A DNA stretch of 64,000 nt. It comes from QFOX01 sp033763655. GTDB lineage: Bacteria > Pseudomonadota > Alphaproteobacteria > Rickettsiales > UBA3002. This document shows, one piece after another, positions 16,479 through 25,710 of the stretch. Every line of letters begins with the position of its first letter. The first letter of the stretch is position 1. A program made the position numbers and the translations under genes. The notes beneath the pieces are model-generated. The model saw only the letters and a program-made list of their open reading frames with translations. It ran no database searches and was not told the origin of the DNA. The stretch covers positions 62,001 through 126,000 of the forward strand of contig JANRKD010000002.1 in NCBI GenBank assembly GCA_033763655.1, read 5' to 3'.

Positions 16479-16859
16479 TTACCAAACCGCTTTTTTATAA
16501 TGTTTCTGAATCACCCGATCCTTAGTAATTAAGGCAGCATTCTCGGCTGATGCCGTCGCGGTAATCAGACGGTCGAACGCATCACGCGTCCAGCTGAGTG
16601 TCTTTGCCTTCTCGATGACTTTCATAAACGACGTCTGCGCTACCTTGATCGAGGTATGCTCCTCCAGCCATTTTTTTACCGCTGCGGCAGGTTGCTCCAG
16701 CCGCTTGATTTCATGCATATACTGTATTTCCAGCAACACCATCGGCGATACAAAAAGCTGCTCATTTTTCTTCAGCAACGCGCTTACTTTCGAAGACAGA
16801 AAATCAGCCTGACGATTATAGAGCCACATCACTACATGCGTATCGAGATGCACTACCAT
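16479..16859 (-). CDS. PIN-domain toxin, VapC-like
   Basis: A 126-residue PIN-domain protein, expected to be a magnesium-dependent ribonuclease acting as the toxin of a type II module. The acidic residues of the active site are visible: D6 in MVVHLDTHVV, E44 in LLEIQYMHE, D93/D96 in WTRDAFDRLI and D114 in ITKDRVIQ. The gene starts seven bases before the end of the antitoxin gene, so translation is likely coupled. It sits between pdhA and pdhB and is absent from that position in the usual gene order, which points to acquisition. The RNA target is not predictable. Confidence 0.88.
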   Translation of the reverse strand: MVVHLDTHVVMWLYNRQADFLSSKVSALLKKNEQLFVSPMVLLEIQYMHEIKRLEQPAAAVKKWLEEHTSIKVAQTSFMKVIEKAKTLSWTRDAFDRLITATASAENAALITKDRVIQKHYKKAVW

Positions 16860-17137
16860 TTTTCAGACCCGTCCCACGCGTCGAGCTTCCCATAGATCAA
16901 CGTTTCTTCATCGCAAAGAATAACGGAGGGCTTGCGCGGCCCCATCCGCTCCAGCTTTTCAAACCAATGTTCTTTTTTAGCGGCTCCTTTCGACGGCGCT
17001 TTTTTTCTCTTAGCCGAGATGATGACACTTTGGCCATCGCGTACCACTTCGCATGGCTCGCCCGTTGCAATCACATGATCAAACACTTGATAAATTTTAC
17101 TGCGCAGCTCCGTAACGGTTATTTTGTCTTTTGTCAT
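16853..17137 (-). CDS. Phd/YefM-like antitoxin
   Basis: A 94-residue protein with an N-terminal Phd/YefM-type DNA-binding fold: MTKDKITVTELRSKIYQVFDHV, then TGEPCEVVRDGQSVIISA, the strand-turn-strand that typifies this family. The basic, then acidic C-terminal part (EHWFEKLERMGP to DAWDGSEKW) would wrap the VapC-like toxin. I chose the ATG at 17137 because GGAGG lies five bases before it; an upstream in-frame ATG at 17149 would place that site inside the gene. The protein should bind the repeated ACGTACGT sequences in its promoter. Confidence 0.82.
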   Translation of the reverse strand: MTKDKITVTELRSKIYQVFDHVIATGEPCEVVRDGQSVIISAKRKKAPSKGAAKKEHWFEKLERMGPRKPSVILCDEETLIYGKLDAWDGSEKW

Positions 17138-17155
17138 CACATCCTCCATAAGCGC

Positions 17156-17190
17156 ACGTACGTTTTAACATCGATGCGTACGTACGTCAA
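17156..17190 (-). promoter_or_regulatory. Promoter and repeated operator of the Phd/VapC-like module
   Basis: On the minus strand TTGACG (17190-17185) and TAAAAC (17167-17162) are 17 nt apart, a plausible sigma-70 promoter starting eight bases after the pdhA stop codon. ACGTACGT occurs at 17180-17187, within a longer palindrome CGTACGTACG, and again at 17156-17163. One copy overlaps the -35 and the other flanks the -10, as expected for cooperative autorepression. Confidence 0.62.
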
Positions 17191-17197
17191 CTGGCCG

Positions 17198-18235
17198 CTA
17201 ACTGCTCAAAATGTCCGTCCACAGCTCGGTGGCTGCGGGTTCGGGAGATTCTTTGGCAAACTCCGCCGCTTCATTCATCTGCAGCTTGATCGCGTCCTCG
17301 ATTTTCTTCAGCGCGGCCTCATTCGCCACACCCTGCGCCAGCAGATACTCGCGGAAATGGTTGATGCAATCGCGCTCTTCCTTGTATTTTTCGACCTCTT
17401 CCTTGCTGCGGTATTTCGCCGGGTCGCTCATCGAATGGCCACGGTAGCGGTAGGTTTTGATTTCCATCAGCATCGGCCCTCGGCCAGCCCGCACATGCGC
17501 AATCGCCCTGGTTGCGGCTTCATGCACCTTCAGCACATCCATCCCATCGACCTGCATGCCCGGAATGCCGAAAGCCTCGCCGCGCTTGTAAAGCTGCGTA
17601 TCCGCCGCGTGACGCTTGGTGGAGGTGCCCATCGCGTATTCGTTGTTCTCGATGATATAAATCACCGGCAACTGCCACAGCGACGCCATGTTGAACGACT
17701 CATACACCTGCCCCTGATTGCTCGCGCCGTCGCCGAAATAGACCATCGTAATCGCGTCCGTCTTTTTGTATTTCTGCGCGAAGGCAATGCCGGTGCCCAG
17801 CGGCACGTTGGCGCCGACAATCCCGTGGCCGCCAAAAAACTTATTCTCCACCGAGAACATATGCATCGAGCCGCCCTTGCCATGCGAAAACCCGCCCATG
17901 CGGCCCGTCAGCTCGGCCATGATGCCCTTCGGATCCATCCCGCAGGCAATCATGTGGCCGTGGTCGCGGTAGGTGGTGATGACCGCATCGCCTTTTTTCG
18001 CGGCGTGCTGCATGCCGATAACGACTGCTTCCTGCCCGATATACAAGTGACAGAACCCCCCGATCAGCCCCATGCCATAAAGCTGTCCGGCCTTTTCCTC
18101 AAAGCGGCGGATGCTCAGCATCTCGCGATACATGGCGAGCAGCTTTTCTTTCGGAAGGCCCGATGGCGTCGGCGCAGCGATCTTTGTGCTCACAGCAGTT
18201 TTAGTGGTCGATGGCTTCTTAGCGGCAGTTGGCAT
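17198..18235 (-). CDS. pdhA: Pyruvate dehydrogenase E1 component, alpha subunit
   Basis: Alpha subunit of E1. From the ATG at 18235 it has 345 residues: a low-complexity Ala/Lys/Thr/Pro N-terminal tail (1-27), then the E1-alpha fold with SIRRFEEKAGQLYGMGLIGGF. The thiamine-diphosphate motif runs from G168-D169-G170 to N197 (GDG-26 residues-N). The phosphorylation-loop-like YRYRGHSMSDPAKYR follows. A longer in-frame start at 18361 would add 42 residues without homology. Downstream, a toxin-antitoxin module and a hairpin separate it from pdhB, which may alter the alpha/beta expression balance. Confidence 0.95.
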   Translation of the reverse strand: MPTAAKKPSTTKTAVSTKIAAPTPSGLPKEKLLAMYREMLSIRRFEEKAGQLYGMGLIGGFCHLYIGQEAVVIGMQHAAKKGDAVITTYRDHGHMIACGMDPKGIMAELTGRMGGFSHGKGGSMHMFSVENKFFGGHGIVGANVPLGTGIAFAQKYKKTDAITMVYFGDGASNQGQVYESFNMASLWQLPVIYIIENNEYAMGTSTKRHAADTQLYKRGEAFGIPGMQVDGMDVLKVHEAATRAIAHVRAGRGPMLMEIKTYRYRGHSMSDPAKYRSKEEVEKYKEERDCINHFREYLLAQGVANEAALKKIEDAIKLQMNEAAEFAKESPEPAATELWTDILSS

Positions 18236-18419
18236 GGCGTTTTCCCAAACGAGCGTGACAGCGAATGCACGTTGTAAACGAGAATGCACGAAGTACAAGC
18301 GATAAACTGAGGATTCCGGCGGCTTATAGTGCAGCGCAACATGTGCCGGATGCTCGCTCAACAGGACCGATGCCTGCGCCAGAAATCAACAAAATGTTTT
18401 GCCCGAATCAGTGCCGGAG

Positions 18420-18743
18420 TCAGTGATTATCCCCCATCAGCACCACGATTTCGCCTTTTTTCATGACGCCCAGCATACGGCGCATCTGTTCGTCGAGCAA
18501 ATCGCGGTCGAGCGAACCGCTGCGTAGGTGGCTGACGCGCCGCTCCATCGCCTCGCGGCTCGCTTTGGTTTTCGCGAGGTCGTCCTCCAGCCGCACGGCC
18601 TCGCGGCGGTCGCGCATCAGGGCGTAAAGCCCGCGCTCACCATGCAGCATGTGGTAGCCGATGTAGAACGTCACCAGCATCCACAGCAGCGGCCGCGCCA
18701 GGCGCGTCGGGGCAAGATTCTGACGTTTCACACGCACCATCAT
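18420..18743 (-). CDS. ftsB: Septum formation initiator FtsB-like protein
   Basis: A 107-residue bitopic division protein (DivIC/FtsB family): a short cytosolic N-terminus, one transmembrane helix (about 20-38, LARPLLWMLVTFYIGYHML) and a periplasmic coiled coil (VRLEDDLAKTKASREAMERRV) that would pair with FtsL. The conserved GERGL turn follows the membrane segment. Start choice is between the ATG at 18743, with GGGAG nine bases upstream, and an upstream ATG at 18767. It sits between eno and pdhA, its standard place in Alphaproteobacteria. Confidence 0.87.
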   Translation of the reverse strand: MMVRVKRQNLAPTRLARPLLWMLVTFYIGYHMLHGERGLYALMRDRREAVRLEDDLAKTKASREAMERRVSHLRSGSLDRDLLDEQMRRMLGVMKKGEIVVLMGDNH

Positions 18744-18922
18744 TGGCGAAAACTCCCGCTGACCCAAAGATACACCACCTTCACTGGCTCGACGTTCAAG
18801 TCAAAAGGCAGCACTCATTGCAAATAATGGTGATGTTATAGCAGCTTAAAAGCGGATTTTACAGTGCTTTCTGCCCCGATATTCGCTTTCCATCGCACTG
18901 AGGCTTGTGGGCAACAGATCGC

Positions 18923-20191
18923 TTATGCGATGCCGCGCCCGGCGTAAACCGCCCCCGGCCCAAGTATCTCGGCGATGCGGATAAGCTCATTGTATTTTGC
19001 AGTACGGTCGGTACGGCAGGGCGCACCCGTTTTAATCTGCCCGCAATTCATCGCCACGGCGAGATGCGCAATCGTCGTATCCTCGCTCTCGCCCGAACGG
19101 TGGCTCATCACCGTGCGGTAACCCGCGCGATGCGCCATTTCGACCGCCCGCATGGTTTCGGTCAACGTGCCGATCTGGTTTACCTTCACCAGCAATGCAT
19201 TGGCGAGGTTTTTTTGAATGCCCGCAGCCAGAATCTCGGGATTGGTGACAAACAAATCATCGCCCACCAATTGCACGCGACGCCCCAGCGCTTCAGTCAG
19301 CGCCGCCCAGCCCGCTTCGTCATCTTCTGCGCAGGCGTCCTCAATCGAAACAATGGGGAACTTGCTGATAAGCGCGTCGTAAAACCCTATCAACCCCTGC
19401 GTATCGAGCGATTTACCTTCGCCCACCATTTCGTATTTGCCATTTTTGTAGAACTCGCTCGATGCGGCATCGAGCGCCAGCATCACATCCTCGCCGGGCT
19501 TAAACCCCGCCGCTTCAATCGCCTTGCAGATGAAACTGCAGGCTTCCTCGGCGCTGCGCAGGTTGGGCGCGAAGCCGCCCTCGTCGCCGATGCCGGTGTT
19601 ATGCCCCGCATCCTTAAGCTGCTTTTTCAGCGCGTGGAAAATCTCCGCGCCAACGCGCACCGCGTCACCCATCGTGTAGGCGGCGACGGGCATAATCATG
19701 AATTCCTGAATATCAATCGGGTTATCGGCATGCGCGCCACCGTTGATAATGTTCATCATCGGCACCGGCATCACCGCCGCCGACACGCCACCGATATAGC
19801 GAAACAGCGGCAGGCCGACACTCTGCGCTGCCGCTTTCGCCGCCGCGAGCGACACGCCGAGCACCGCATTCGCGCCAAGGTTCGACTTGGTCGGCGTGCC
19901 ATCAATCGACAGCAACATTTCATCGATCATCACCTGATCGAGCACATTCAGCCCGCGCATCTGCTCGTTCAAAGCGATGACGTTTTCGACCGCCTTGCGC
20001 ACGCCTTTGCCGTTATAGCGCATCGCGTCGCCGTCGCGCAGTTCGAGCGCCTCCTTGCTGCCGGTGCTTGCGCCCGAAGGCACGGCCGCGCGGCCCATCG
20101 CGCCGTTTTCGAGCATCACGTCCACCTCGATGGTGGGGTTGCCCCGGCTATCGAGAATTTCACGGGCGAAAAGCGAACGAATGATGGACAT
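18923..20191 (-). CDS. eno: Enolase
   Basis: Glycolytic enolase interconverting 2-phosphoglycerate and phosphoenolpyruvate. The 422-residue protein from the ATG at 20191 starts MSIIRSLFAREILDSRGNPT. It has GASTGSKEALELRDGD and the signature LVKVNQIGTLTETM with catalytic lysine, followed by SHRSGESEDTTIAHLAVA. AAGGGAA precedes the start; an upstream in-frame ATG at 20236 would add 15 residues outside the family. It lies between kdsA and ftsB in the same direction. Confidence 0.97.
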   Translation of the reverse strand: MSIIRSLFAREILDSRGNPTIEVDVMLENGAMGRAAVPSGASTGSKEALELRDGDAMRYNGKGVRKAVENVIALNEQMRGLNVLDQVMIDEMLLSIDGTPTKSNLGANAVLGVSLAAAKAAAQSVGLPLFRYIGGVSAAVMPVPMMNIINGGAHADNPIDIQEFMIMPVAAYTMGDAVRVGAEIFHALKKQLKDAGHNTGIGDEGGFAPNLRSAEEACSFICKAIEAAGFKPGEDVMLALDAASSEFYKNGKYEMVGEGKSLDTQGLIGFYDALISKFPIVSIEDACAEDDEAGWAALTEALGRRVQLVGDDLFVTNPEILAAGIQKNLANALLVKVNQIGTLTETMRAVEMAHRAGYRTVMSHRSGESEDTTIAHLAVAMNCGQIKTGAPCRTDRTAKYNELIRIAEILGPGAVYAGRGIA

Positions 20192-20290
20192 GAGCCTATT
20201 CCCTTGTTTTTTTGTTATGCTGGCGCGCGCTGCCATCCAGCGGAAGCATTAAGGAAGCAGCTTGTGTTTACGCTGGCACGCCGCACTGCG

Positions 20291-21127
20291 TCAAGCGGCG
20301 AAGCTTTTTGCCAATGCATCAAACGCGATGAGCTGGTCAAGCAGCGCGGGTAAATCCGCCAGTTTGACCATATTCGGGCCGTCGCTTGGCGCGTTATCCG
20401 GGTCTTCGTGGGTTTCGATAAAGACGCCCGCCACCCCGACCGCCACCGCCGCCCGCGCAATCGTCGCCACGAACTCGCGCTGGCCGCCGCTGCTCGTCCC
20501 CTGCCCGCCAGGCTGCTGCACGCTGTGCGTCGCATCGATAATCACCGGATAGCCCGTCTGCGCCATAATCGGCAGGGCGCGCATATCGTTGACCAGCGTG
20601 TTATAACCGAAACTCACGCCACGCTCGGTGAGCATCACGTTGCTGTTGCCAGAATCCGCCACTTTCGCGGCGACGTTTTTCATATCCCATGGGGCAAGAA
20701 ATTGCCCCTTTTTAATATTAATCACCCGTCCCGTCCGGGCGGCGGCGATGAGTAAATCGGTTTGCCGGCAAAGAAACGCGGGGATTTGCAGCACATCAAT
20801 CACCGGCGCCATCACTGCACAATGGGCGATTTCATGCACATCCGTCAGCACCGGGCAACCGTAGGTCTGTTTAATTTCTGCAAACACGGCGAGCGACTTC
20901 TCAAGCCCCATACCGCGCACGCCTTTCAGACTGGTGCGGTTGGCTTTGTCGTAGCTGGTTTTATAGACGAGGCCGATGTTTTTTGCCTTCGCGATTTCGA
21001 CCAGCCTGCCTGCCATTTCCATCGCGTGGTCGCGCGATTCCATCTGGCAGGGCCCGGCAATCAGCGCCAGCGGCAGGTCGTTGCCGAAGGTCACGTTGCC
21101 CGCACTGATATGCTGCTGCGGGTTCAT
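20291..21127 (-). CDS. kdsA: 3-deoxy-D-manno-octulosonate 8-phosphate synthase
   Basis: Condenses arabinose 5-phosphate with phosphoenolpyruvate to make KDO 8-phosphate for lipopolysaccharide. The 278-residue protein has LIAGPCQMESRDHAM, YKTSYDKANRTS, KGVRGMGLEKSLAVF, LTDVHE and the C-terminal GVFIETHEDPDNAPSDGPN, all family hallmarks. The start codon shares one base with the pyrG stop (TAATG). It places this organism among Gram-negatives with KDO-containing lipopolysaccharide. Confidence 0.96.
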   Translation of the reverse strand: MNPQQHISAGNVTFGNDLPLALIAGPCQMESRDHAMEMAGRLVEIAKAKNIGLVYKTSYDKANRTSLKGVRGMGLEKSLAVFAEIKQTYGCPVLTDVHEIAHCAVMAPVIDVLQIPAFLCRQTDLLIAAARTGRVINIKKGQFLAPWDMKNVAAKVADSGNSNVMLTERGVSFGYNTLVNDMRALPIMAQTGYPVIIDATHSVQQPGGQGTSSGGQREFVATIARAAVAVGVAGVFIETHEDPDNAPSDGPNMVKLADLPALLDQLIAFDALAKSFAA

Positions 21128-22794
21128 TACGCCGCCCCCACTTCCTTATCCATCGCCCGCGCGCGCTCTTTTGCCGCTTTCACAAAACCCGCAAAAATCG
21201 GGTGCGCCGCGAAGGGGCGCGATTTGAACTCGGGGTGAAACTGCACGGCGATAAAGAACGGATGGCCTTTGATTTCGACGATTTCCGGCAGCTTTCCATC
21301 CGGCGAAAGCCCGGAGAAAATCACGCCGTGTTTTGCCAGCTCCCCGGCATAATTGAGGTTGACCTCGTAACGGTGGCGGTGGCGCTCATGGATGGTGGCC
21401 TCGCCGTAAATTTTGTGGGCCAGCGTGCCGGATTTGATAGCGCAGGGGAACGCCCCAAGGCGCATGGTGCCGCCCATATCCGCGTTTTTCGCACGGCGTT
21501 CGACGACGCCGTTCTGCGACCATTCCGTCATCAGCCCGACCACCTGACCACGCGCGTCTTTCGTGTGGGCAGCATTGAACTCGCTGCTGGTTGCATCCTT
21601 CACGCCCAGCAGATTGCGCACCATCTCGATGACCGCGACCTGCATGCCGTAGCAGATGCCAAAGTAGGGGATTTTATGCTCACGGGCGTAGGTGACGGCG
21701 GCAATTTTGCCCTTCACCCCCTCTTCGCCGAAGCCGCCGGGAACCAGGATAGCATCCACATCCCGCAGTTTCTTTTCCGCATCCGCCGATTCGAACACAC
21801 GCGCGTTAATCCACTGCACATTGACGCGCACATTATGCTCGATGCCCGCATGATCCAGCGCTTCAGTCAATGATTTGTAAGTATCGCCGATGGAGGTATA
21901 TTTGCCAACCAGCGCAATATTCACTTCACCACGCGGCGACTCGAAACGGGTGACGATGCGCTCCCACTCTTTTAGCTCCAGTGTCTGCTTGGATTTTAGC
22001 TTAAAATGCGCCAGCACACGCTCGTCGAACCCTTCGAGATGCAGGTTTTTCGGCACTTTATAGATCGACGATGCATCGAGCGCCGAGATGACGTTCTCCT
22101 CGCGCACGTTACAGAACTGGGCGATTTTTTTCTTTTCGCCGATGGGAATCTCCCGGTCGGCGCGGCAGAGGATAATGTCGGGCTGGATGCCGATGGAGCG
22201 TAATTCCTTCACCGAGTGCTGGGTGGGCTTGGTTTTCAGCTCCTTCGCCGCCGCGATATAGGGCAGCAGCGTCACATGCACATACAGCACACGGTCGCGC
22301 CCCAGCTCGTAGCCAAGCTGGCGAATCGCCTCGAAGAACGGCAATCCCTCGATATCACCCACCGTACCGCCGATTTCACAGAGGACAAAATCCTCCTTCC
22401 CGGCGTCGTTGACCACAAATTCCTTAATCAGGTTGGTGACGTGCGGAATGACCTGCACGGTGCCGCCGAGATAGGCGCCTTTGCGTTCATTGGCGAGCAA
22501 TGTCGAATAAATCCGCCCGGCCGTGATGTTATCGGATTTCTTGGCGTTCACATCGGTAAAACGCTCGTAATGGCCCAAATCAAGGTCGGTCTCGGCACCA
22601 TCTTCGGTCACAAAAACTTCGCCATGCTGCGTCGGGTTCATCGTTCCCGGATCGACGTTCAGGTAAGGGTCGAGCTTACGCAGACGCACCTTAAAGCCGC
22701 GCCCCTGCAGCAACGCCGCCAGCGACGCCGCCGACAACCCCTTGCCGAGTGAGGAAACCACGCCGCCGGTAATAAAAATATAGCGCGTTGGCAT
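21127..22794 (-). CDS. pyrG: CTP synthase
   Basis: Amidotransferase that aminates UTP to CTP. The 555 residues comprise the amidoligase domain, beginning MPTRYIFITGGVVSSLGKGLSAASLAALLQ with its P-loop-like GVVSSLGKG, and a C-terminal class I glutamine amidotransferase domain. The latter carries the nucleophile motif FGICYGMQ and a QFHPEFKSRP histidine/glutamate pair. Length is normal. It overlaps kdsA by one base and follows secG by 45 nt in the same direction. Confidence 0.97.
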   Translation of the reverse strand: MPTRYIFITGGVVSSLGKGLSAASLAALLQGRGFKVRLRKLDPYLNVDPGTMNPTQHGEVFVTEDGAETDLDLGHYERFTDVNAKKSDNITAGRIYSTLLANERKGAYLGGTVQVIPHVTNLIKEFVVNDAGKEDFVLCEIGGTVGDIEGLPFFEAIRQLGYELGRDRVLYVHVTLLPYIAAAKELKTKPTQHSVKELRSIGIQPDIILCRADREIPIGEKKKIAQFCNVREENVISALDASSIYKVPKNLHLEGFDERVLAHFKLKSKQTLELKEWERIVTRFESPRGEVNIALVGKYTSIGDTYKSLTEALDHAGIEHNVRVNVQWINARVFESADAEKKLRDVDAILVPGGFGEEGVKGKIAAVTYAREHKIPYFGICYGMQVAVIEMVRNLLGVKDATSSEFNAAHTKDARGQVVGLMTEWSQNGVVERRAKNADMGGTMRLGAFPCAIKSGTLAHKIYGEATIHERHRHRYEVNLNYAGELAKHGVIFSGLSPDGKLPEIVEIKGHPFFIAVQFHPEFKSRPFAAHPIFAGFVKAAKERARAMDKEVGAA

Positions 22795-22839
22795 GCCTCG
22801 AAACTCCTGAAAATTAAATAATCAAATTACTGAACTGAA

Positions 22840-23280
22840 TTACTGGTTGCTGTCGGTCATGGCATTCGGGTCTGTCGCCTCTGAATCCCCGATTGGTTTT
22901 TTCTTCGCGACGGACTTCTTTTTTACCGGCGCGGGCGGCGCATCGGCATCGGCCGCCGGGACACTGGGCGGTGTGGATTGCACAGGCAGGGCCGGTGCTG
23001 CATCCCTGCCTGATTGCTGCCGGGTGATTTCCTCGACAATCGAGGGGGTGTGGCCGCGTGCCGCAATCACCGACAGGGCCAGCGAGTTTATAATGAACAG
23101 CCCCGCCAGAATCGCGGTGGTGCGCGTCATCAGGTTGGCTTTTGCCCGGCCCGAAAGCAGGTTGCCGCCCGAACCGCCGCCGCCAAGGCCGAAGCCATCC
23201 GCATCCGAACGCTGGATAAGCACCATGCCAATCAGCACCACGGCGAGCAACACCTGAACGACCAATAATACCTGTTCCAT
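22840..23280 (-). CDS. secG: Preprotein translocase subunit SecG
   Basis: Small subunit of the SecYEG translocon. The 146-residue protein has two transmembrane helices (about 1-20 and 56-76) joined by the characteristic QRSDADGFGLGGGGSGGNLLSGR loop. An unusually long, Ala/Pro/Lys-rich cytosolic tail (about 85-146) follows; such extensions are common in Alphaproteobacteria. It is 11 nt upstream of the tpiA stop side and precedes pyrG, the conserved tpiA-secG-pyrG order. Confidence 0.92.
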   Translation of the reverse strand: MEQVLLVVQVLLAVVLIGMVLIQRSDADGFGLGGGGSGGNLLSGRAKANLMTRTTAILAGLFIINSLALSVIAARGHTPSIVEEITRQQSGRDAAPALPVQSTPPSVPAADADAPPAPVKKKSVAKKKPIGDSEATDPNAMTDSNQ

Positions 23281-23291
23281 TACTTACTTCC

Positions 23292-24029
23292 TTACCTCGT
23301 GGTGGTGGCGCCGGTAATCAGCGCGCACATACTTGCAATCTCAAGGCTGGCCCCGCCTATCAGCGCGCCGGCAACCTCGGGCAACGCAAGGATTTCGCGT
23401 GCATTACCCGCATGGACGGAGCCTCCATACAGGACAGTCGCGCTACTTCCAAGTACTGATTTTATATGGCGGTGGGCTGCCTGAATTTCGGTCGGCGCGG
23501 GCGTGCGGTTGGCACCAATCGCCCAAAGCGGTTCATAGGCGATAAGGTAGCCACCTGCGGGCAATGCGCCAAGCCCCGCCAACTGGCGATCGAGCGCCGC
23601 CTGCGTCCCGGCGTTATCATAATCGGCCTGCGCCTCGCCAAGGCAGATAATCGGGGTCAGCCCCGCTGCAAGCGCGGCCTGCGCCTTGGCGCGCACGGTG
23701 GCGTCACAATCGCCGCTGCGGCGGCATTCGCTATGACCGACGATTACAAAACGGCAGCCCTTGTCGGCCAGCATGGCGGCGCTGGTTTCGCCGGTAAAGG
23801 CGCCTTTTTCCTCGCGGTGGCAATCCTGTCCACCGAGCATCAGCCGCGCATTTGCCGGCAGGGCGGCGCCTGCATCCCCCAGATAAATAGCCGGTGGGCA
23901 GAACACGGCACGGAGGGGTGCGGCCTGCGCCGCCAGTGCCTGATTGACCGCAAACGCCCACGCTCGCACCGCAGCGGCGTCGCCGTTCATTTTCCAGTTG
24001 GCAATCAGCCATCGCGGTGTTGTCTGCAT
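23292..24029 (-). CDS. tpiA: Triosephosphate isomerase
   Basis: Interconverts dihydroxyacetone phosphate and glyceraldehyde 3-phosphate. From the ATG at 24029 the protein has 245 residues with N11 and K13 in LIANWKMNG, the catalytic histidine in VIVGHSECRR, the catalytic glutamate in AYEPLWAIG and the phosphate-gripping YGGSVHAGN near the end. The longer ORF start at 24104 would add 25 residues with no family match. It is the first gene of the block running down to lpd and diverges from the ppiD-like gene. Confidence 0.96.
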   Translation of the reverse strand: MQTTPRWLIANWKMNGDAAAVRAWAFAVNQALAAQAAPLRAVFCPPAIYLGDAGAALPANARLMLGGQDCHREEKGAFTGETSAAMLADKGCRFVIVGHSECRRSGDCDATVRAKAQAALAAGLTPIICLGEAQADYDNAGTQAALDRQLAGLGALPAGGYLIAYEPLWAIGANRTPAPTEIQAAHRHIKSVLGSSATVLYGGSVHAGNAREILALPEVAGALIGGASLEIASMCALITGATTTR

Positions 24030-24129
24030 GGGACTGCTATGCCAGCCACACGCCTGCGCGTCAACCCTTTGACAAAGTGCACGGAGCGTGTACATCTGCC
24101 GCATTAAAAATTTGCTTCAAAGGAATCCT

Positions 24130-25710
24130 ATGCTGAGTTCCATGCGCACCCTCTCGAAAAGCATCGTCTCGAAGGCGCTGATGTTTCTGCTCGTCATTTC
24201 CTTTGGTGTCTGGGGCATTGGCGACATCATGAACAGCAGCGGCCCGGGCTACGCTGCCAAAGTCGGCAACGAAACCATCAGCCTTGGCGAGTTCCAGCAG
24301 CAACGCGCACAGGTGGCACGCCAGCTCGAAGCCCTGAACATCAAAAACCTACCTGCGGGCCAGCTTGAGCTGAGCGTCATCCGCCAGTTGGTGCAACAGA
24401 AGCTGACCCTGCAATTCATGCGCGACATGGGGCTGTTCGTCAACGACGCTACGGTCAGTCGGTTTATCGCCGATTTGCCCGAATTCAAGGACGAAAGCGG
24501 GGTCTTCAGCGCCGATGCTTTCCGGGCCGTCCTCGCGCATCAGCGCCTCTCAGAACAGGCGTTTGTCGACCAGATTCGCAACGACATCGCCGGGCGCTTT
24601 CTTGTTGAAAGCCTTGCTATGCAGGACGCGACGACGCCTTCGAGCCTGCTGATGCTCGAAGCGATGAGCCATGCCCAAACCCGCGACGCGGTGCTGCTGA
24701 CCATCCCCGCCCACAGCGCGATGGATACGAAAAACGAAGCGGCGCTGCAGGCGTTTTATGAGGAAAATAAAAGCGTCCTCTACCTGCGCCCCGAAACGCG
24801 CACACTCGAATATGTGGTGCTCAACGAACGCGACATCGACGCGCTGCTTGAAGCCGCCATCACCGATGCGCTGCTCGGCGAGGCCCGCGCCACCCGCACC
24901 GGCAGCAGCGACGCCACCCTGCGCGCCCAGTTGAAGCAGGAGCAGCGCGACAGCGTGATGCAGACCCTGAGTAACACCATCGAAGATGCGCTCGCCGCCG
25001 GCAAACCCATCGCCGAGGCGTTCCGCAGCGCGGGGATTCACGCCGCACCGCGCACGCTCGATCAGGCCCGCGCCGACATGGCAACAACCGGCGGCGATGA
25101 CATCAGCAGAACTGTTGTCGAGCAGGGTTTTGGCCTGAATGAAGGCGAAATCTCGCGCCTCATCCGCAGTCCGCAGGGCGCCTTGCTGATGGTTGCCGTA
25201 AAAACCGTTCAGCCCGCCGCGCCGAAACCTTACGAGGAAGTAAAGGCCGATGTCGGCACCCGCCTTGCCAGACAGCTCGCCCGCGAGGCCGCCGTCGCCA
25301 AAGCGCAGACGGTGAAGGCCGCGCTCGCGAAATCCCCCAACTGGCAGACGGTGGCGGCGGAACATGCCCTTTCCAGCCGCGTCATCAGCCGCCTTGCCCG
25401 CCCGGTTGAGTCAAAGCCAGCGACGGTCAATGGCGTGCCACCGGCTCTGCAGCACGCGATATTCGAGCGCGCGGTGGGCGAAGTCGCCGGGCCGCTGACC
25501 CTCGATAATGGCGACCAGCTTCTCGCCCTCATCACGCAGGCTCACCTGCCCGATCGCGCGGCGATAAAAACCACCGGGGCGGATAAGCGCGTGCCGATTG
25601 CGCAAACCACGGCAGAGGCAATCGAGGCCGAGGCCTTCCAGGCTTTCGCGGCCAAACATAAAGTGACCCTCAACCCCGCGTTACTGCGCGCCACCGCTTC
25701 CGAGGAATAA
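24130..25710 (+). CDS. SurA/PpiD-type peptidylprolyl isomerase, membrane anchored
   Basis: A 526-residue periplasmic folding factor of the PpiD type: a cytosolic N-terminus (MLSSMRTLSKSIVSKA), one transmembrane helix (about 14-32), a SurA-N-like chaperone domain (50-180) and a parvulin-like domain toward residues 250-400. The PPIase region is poorly conserved, as in many alphaproteobacterial homologues, so catalytic activity is uncertain. AAAGGA precedes the ATG at 24130. The stop shares a base with the trpE start (TAATG). Placement before trpE is standard in this class. Confidence 0.88.
   Translation: MLSSMRTLSKSIVSKALMFLLVISFGVWGIGDIMNSSGPGYAAKVGNETISLGEFQQQRAQVARQLEALNIKNLPAGQLELSVIRQLVQQKLTLQFMRDMGLFVNDATVSRFIADLPEFKDESGVFSADAFRAVLAHQRLSEQAFVDQIRNDIAGRFLVESLAMQDATTPSSLLMLEAMSHAQTRDAVLLTIPAHSAMDTKNEAALQAFYEENKSVLYLRPETRTLEYVVLNERDIDALLEAAITDALLGEARATRTGSSDATLRAQLKQEQRDSVMQTLSNTIEDALAAGKPIAEAFRSAGIHAAPRTLDQARADMATTGGDDISRTVVEQGFGLNEGEISRLIRSPQGALLMVAVKTVQPAAPKPYEEVKADVGTRLARQLAREAAVAKAQTVKAALAKSPNWQTVAAEHALSSRVISRLARPVESKPATVNGVPPALQHAIFERAVGEVAGPLTLDNGDQLLALITQAHLPDRAAIKTTGADKRVPIAQTTAEAIEAEAFQAFAAKHKVTLNPALLRATASEE

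Noticed and set aside
20215..20535. 106-codon ORF between eno and kdsA
   Set aside because: It overlaps kdsA in another frame and is rich in Arg and Ser, the typical composition of an out-of-frame translation.
25500..25710. Tryptophan attenuator or leader peptide ahead of trpE
   Set aside because: trpE overlaps the end of the ppiD-like gene, leaving no room for a leader, and no tandem Trp codons are seen before it.
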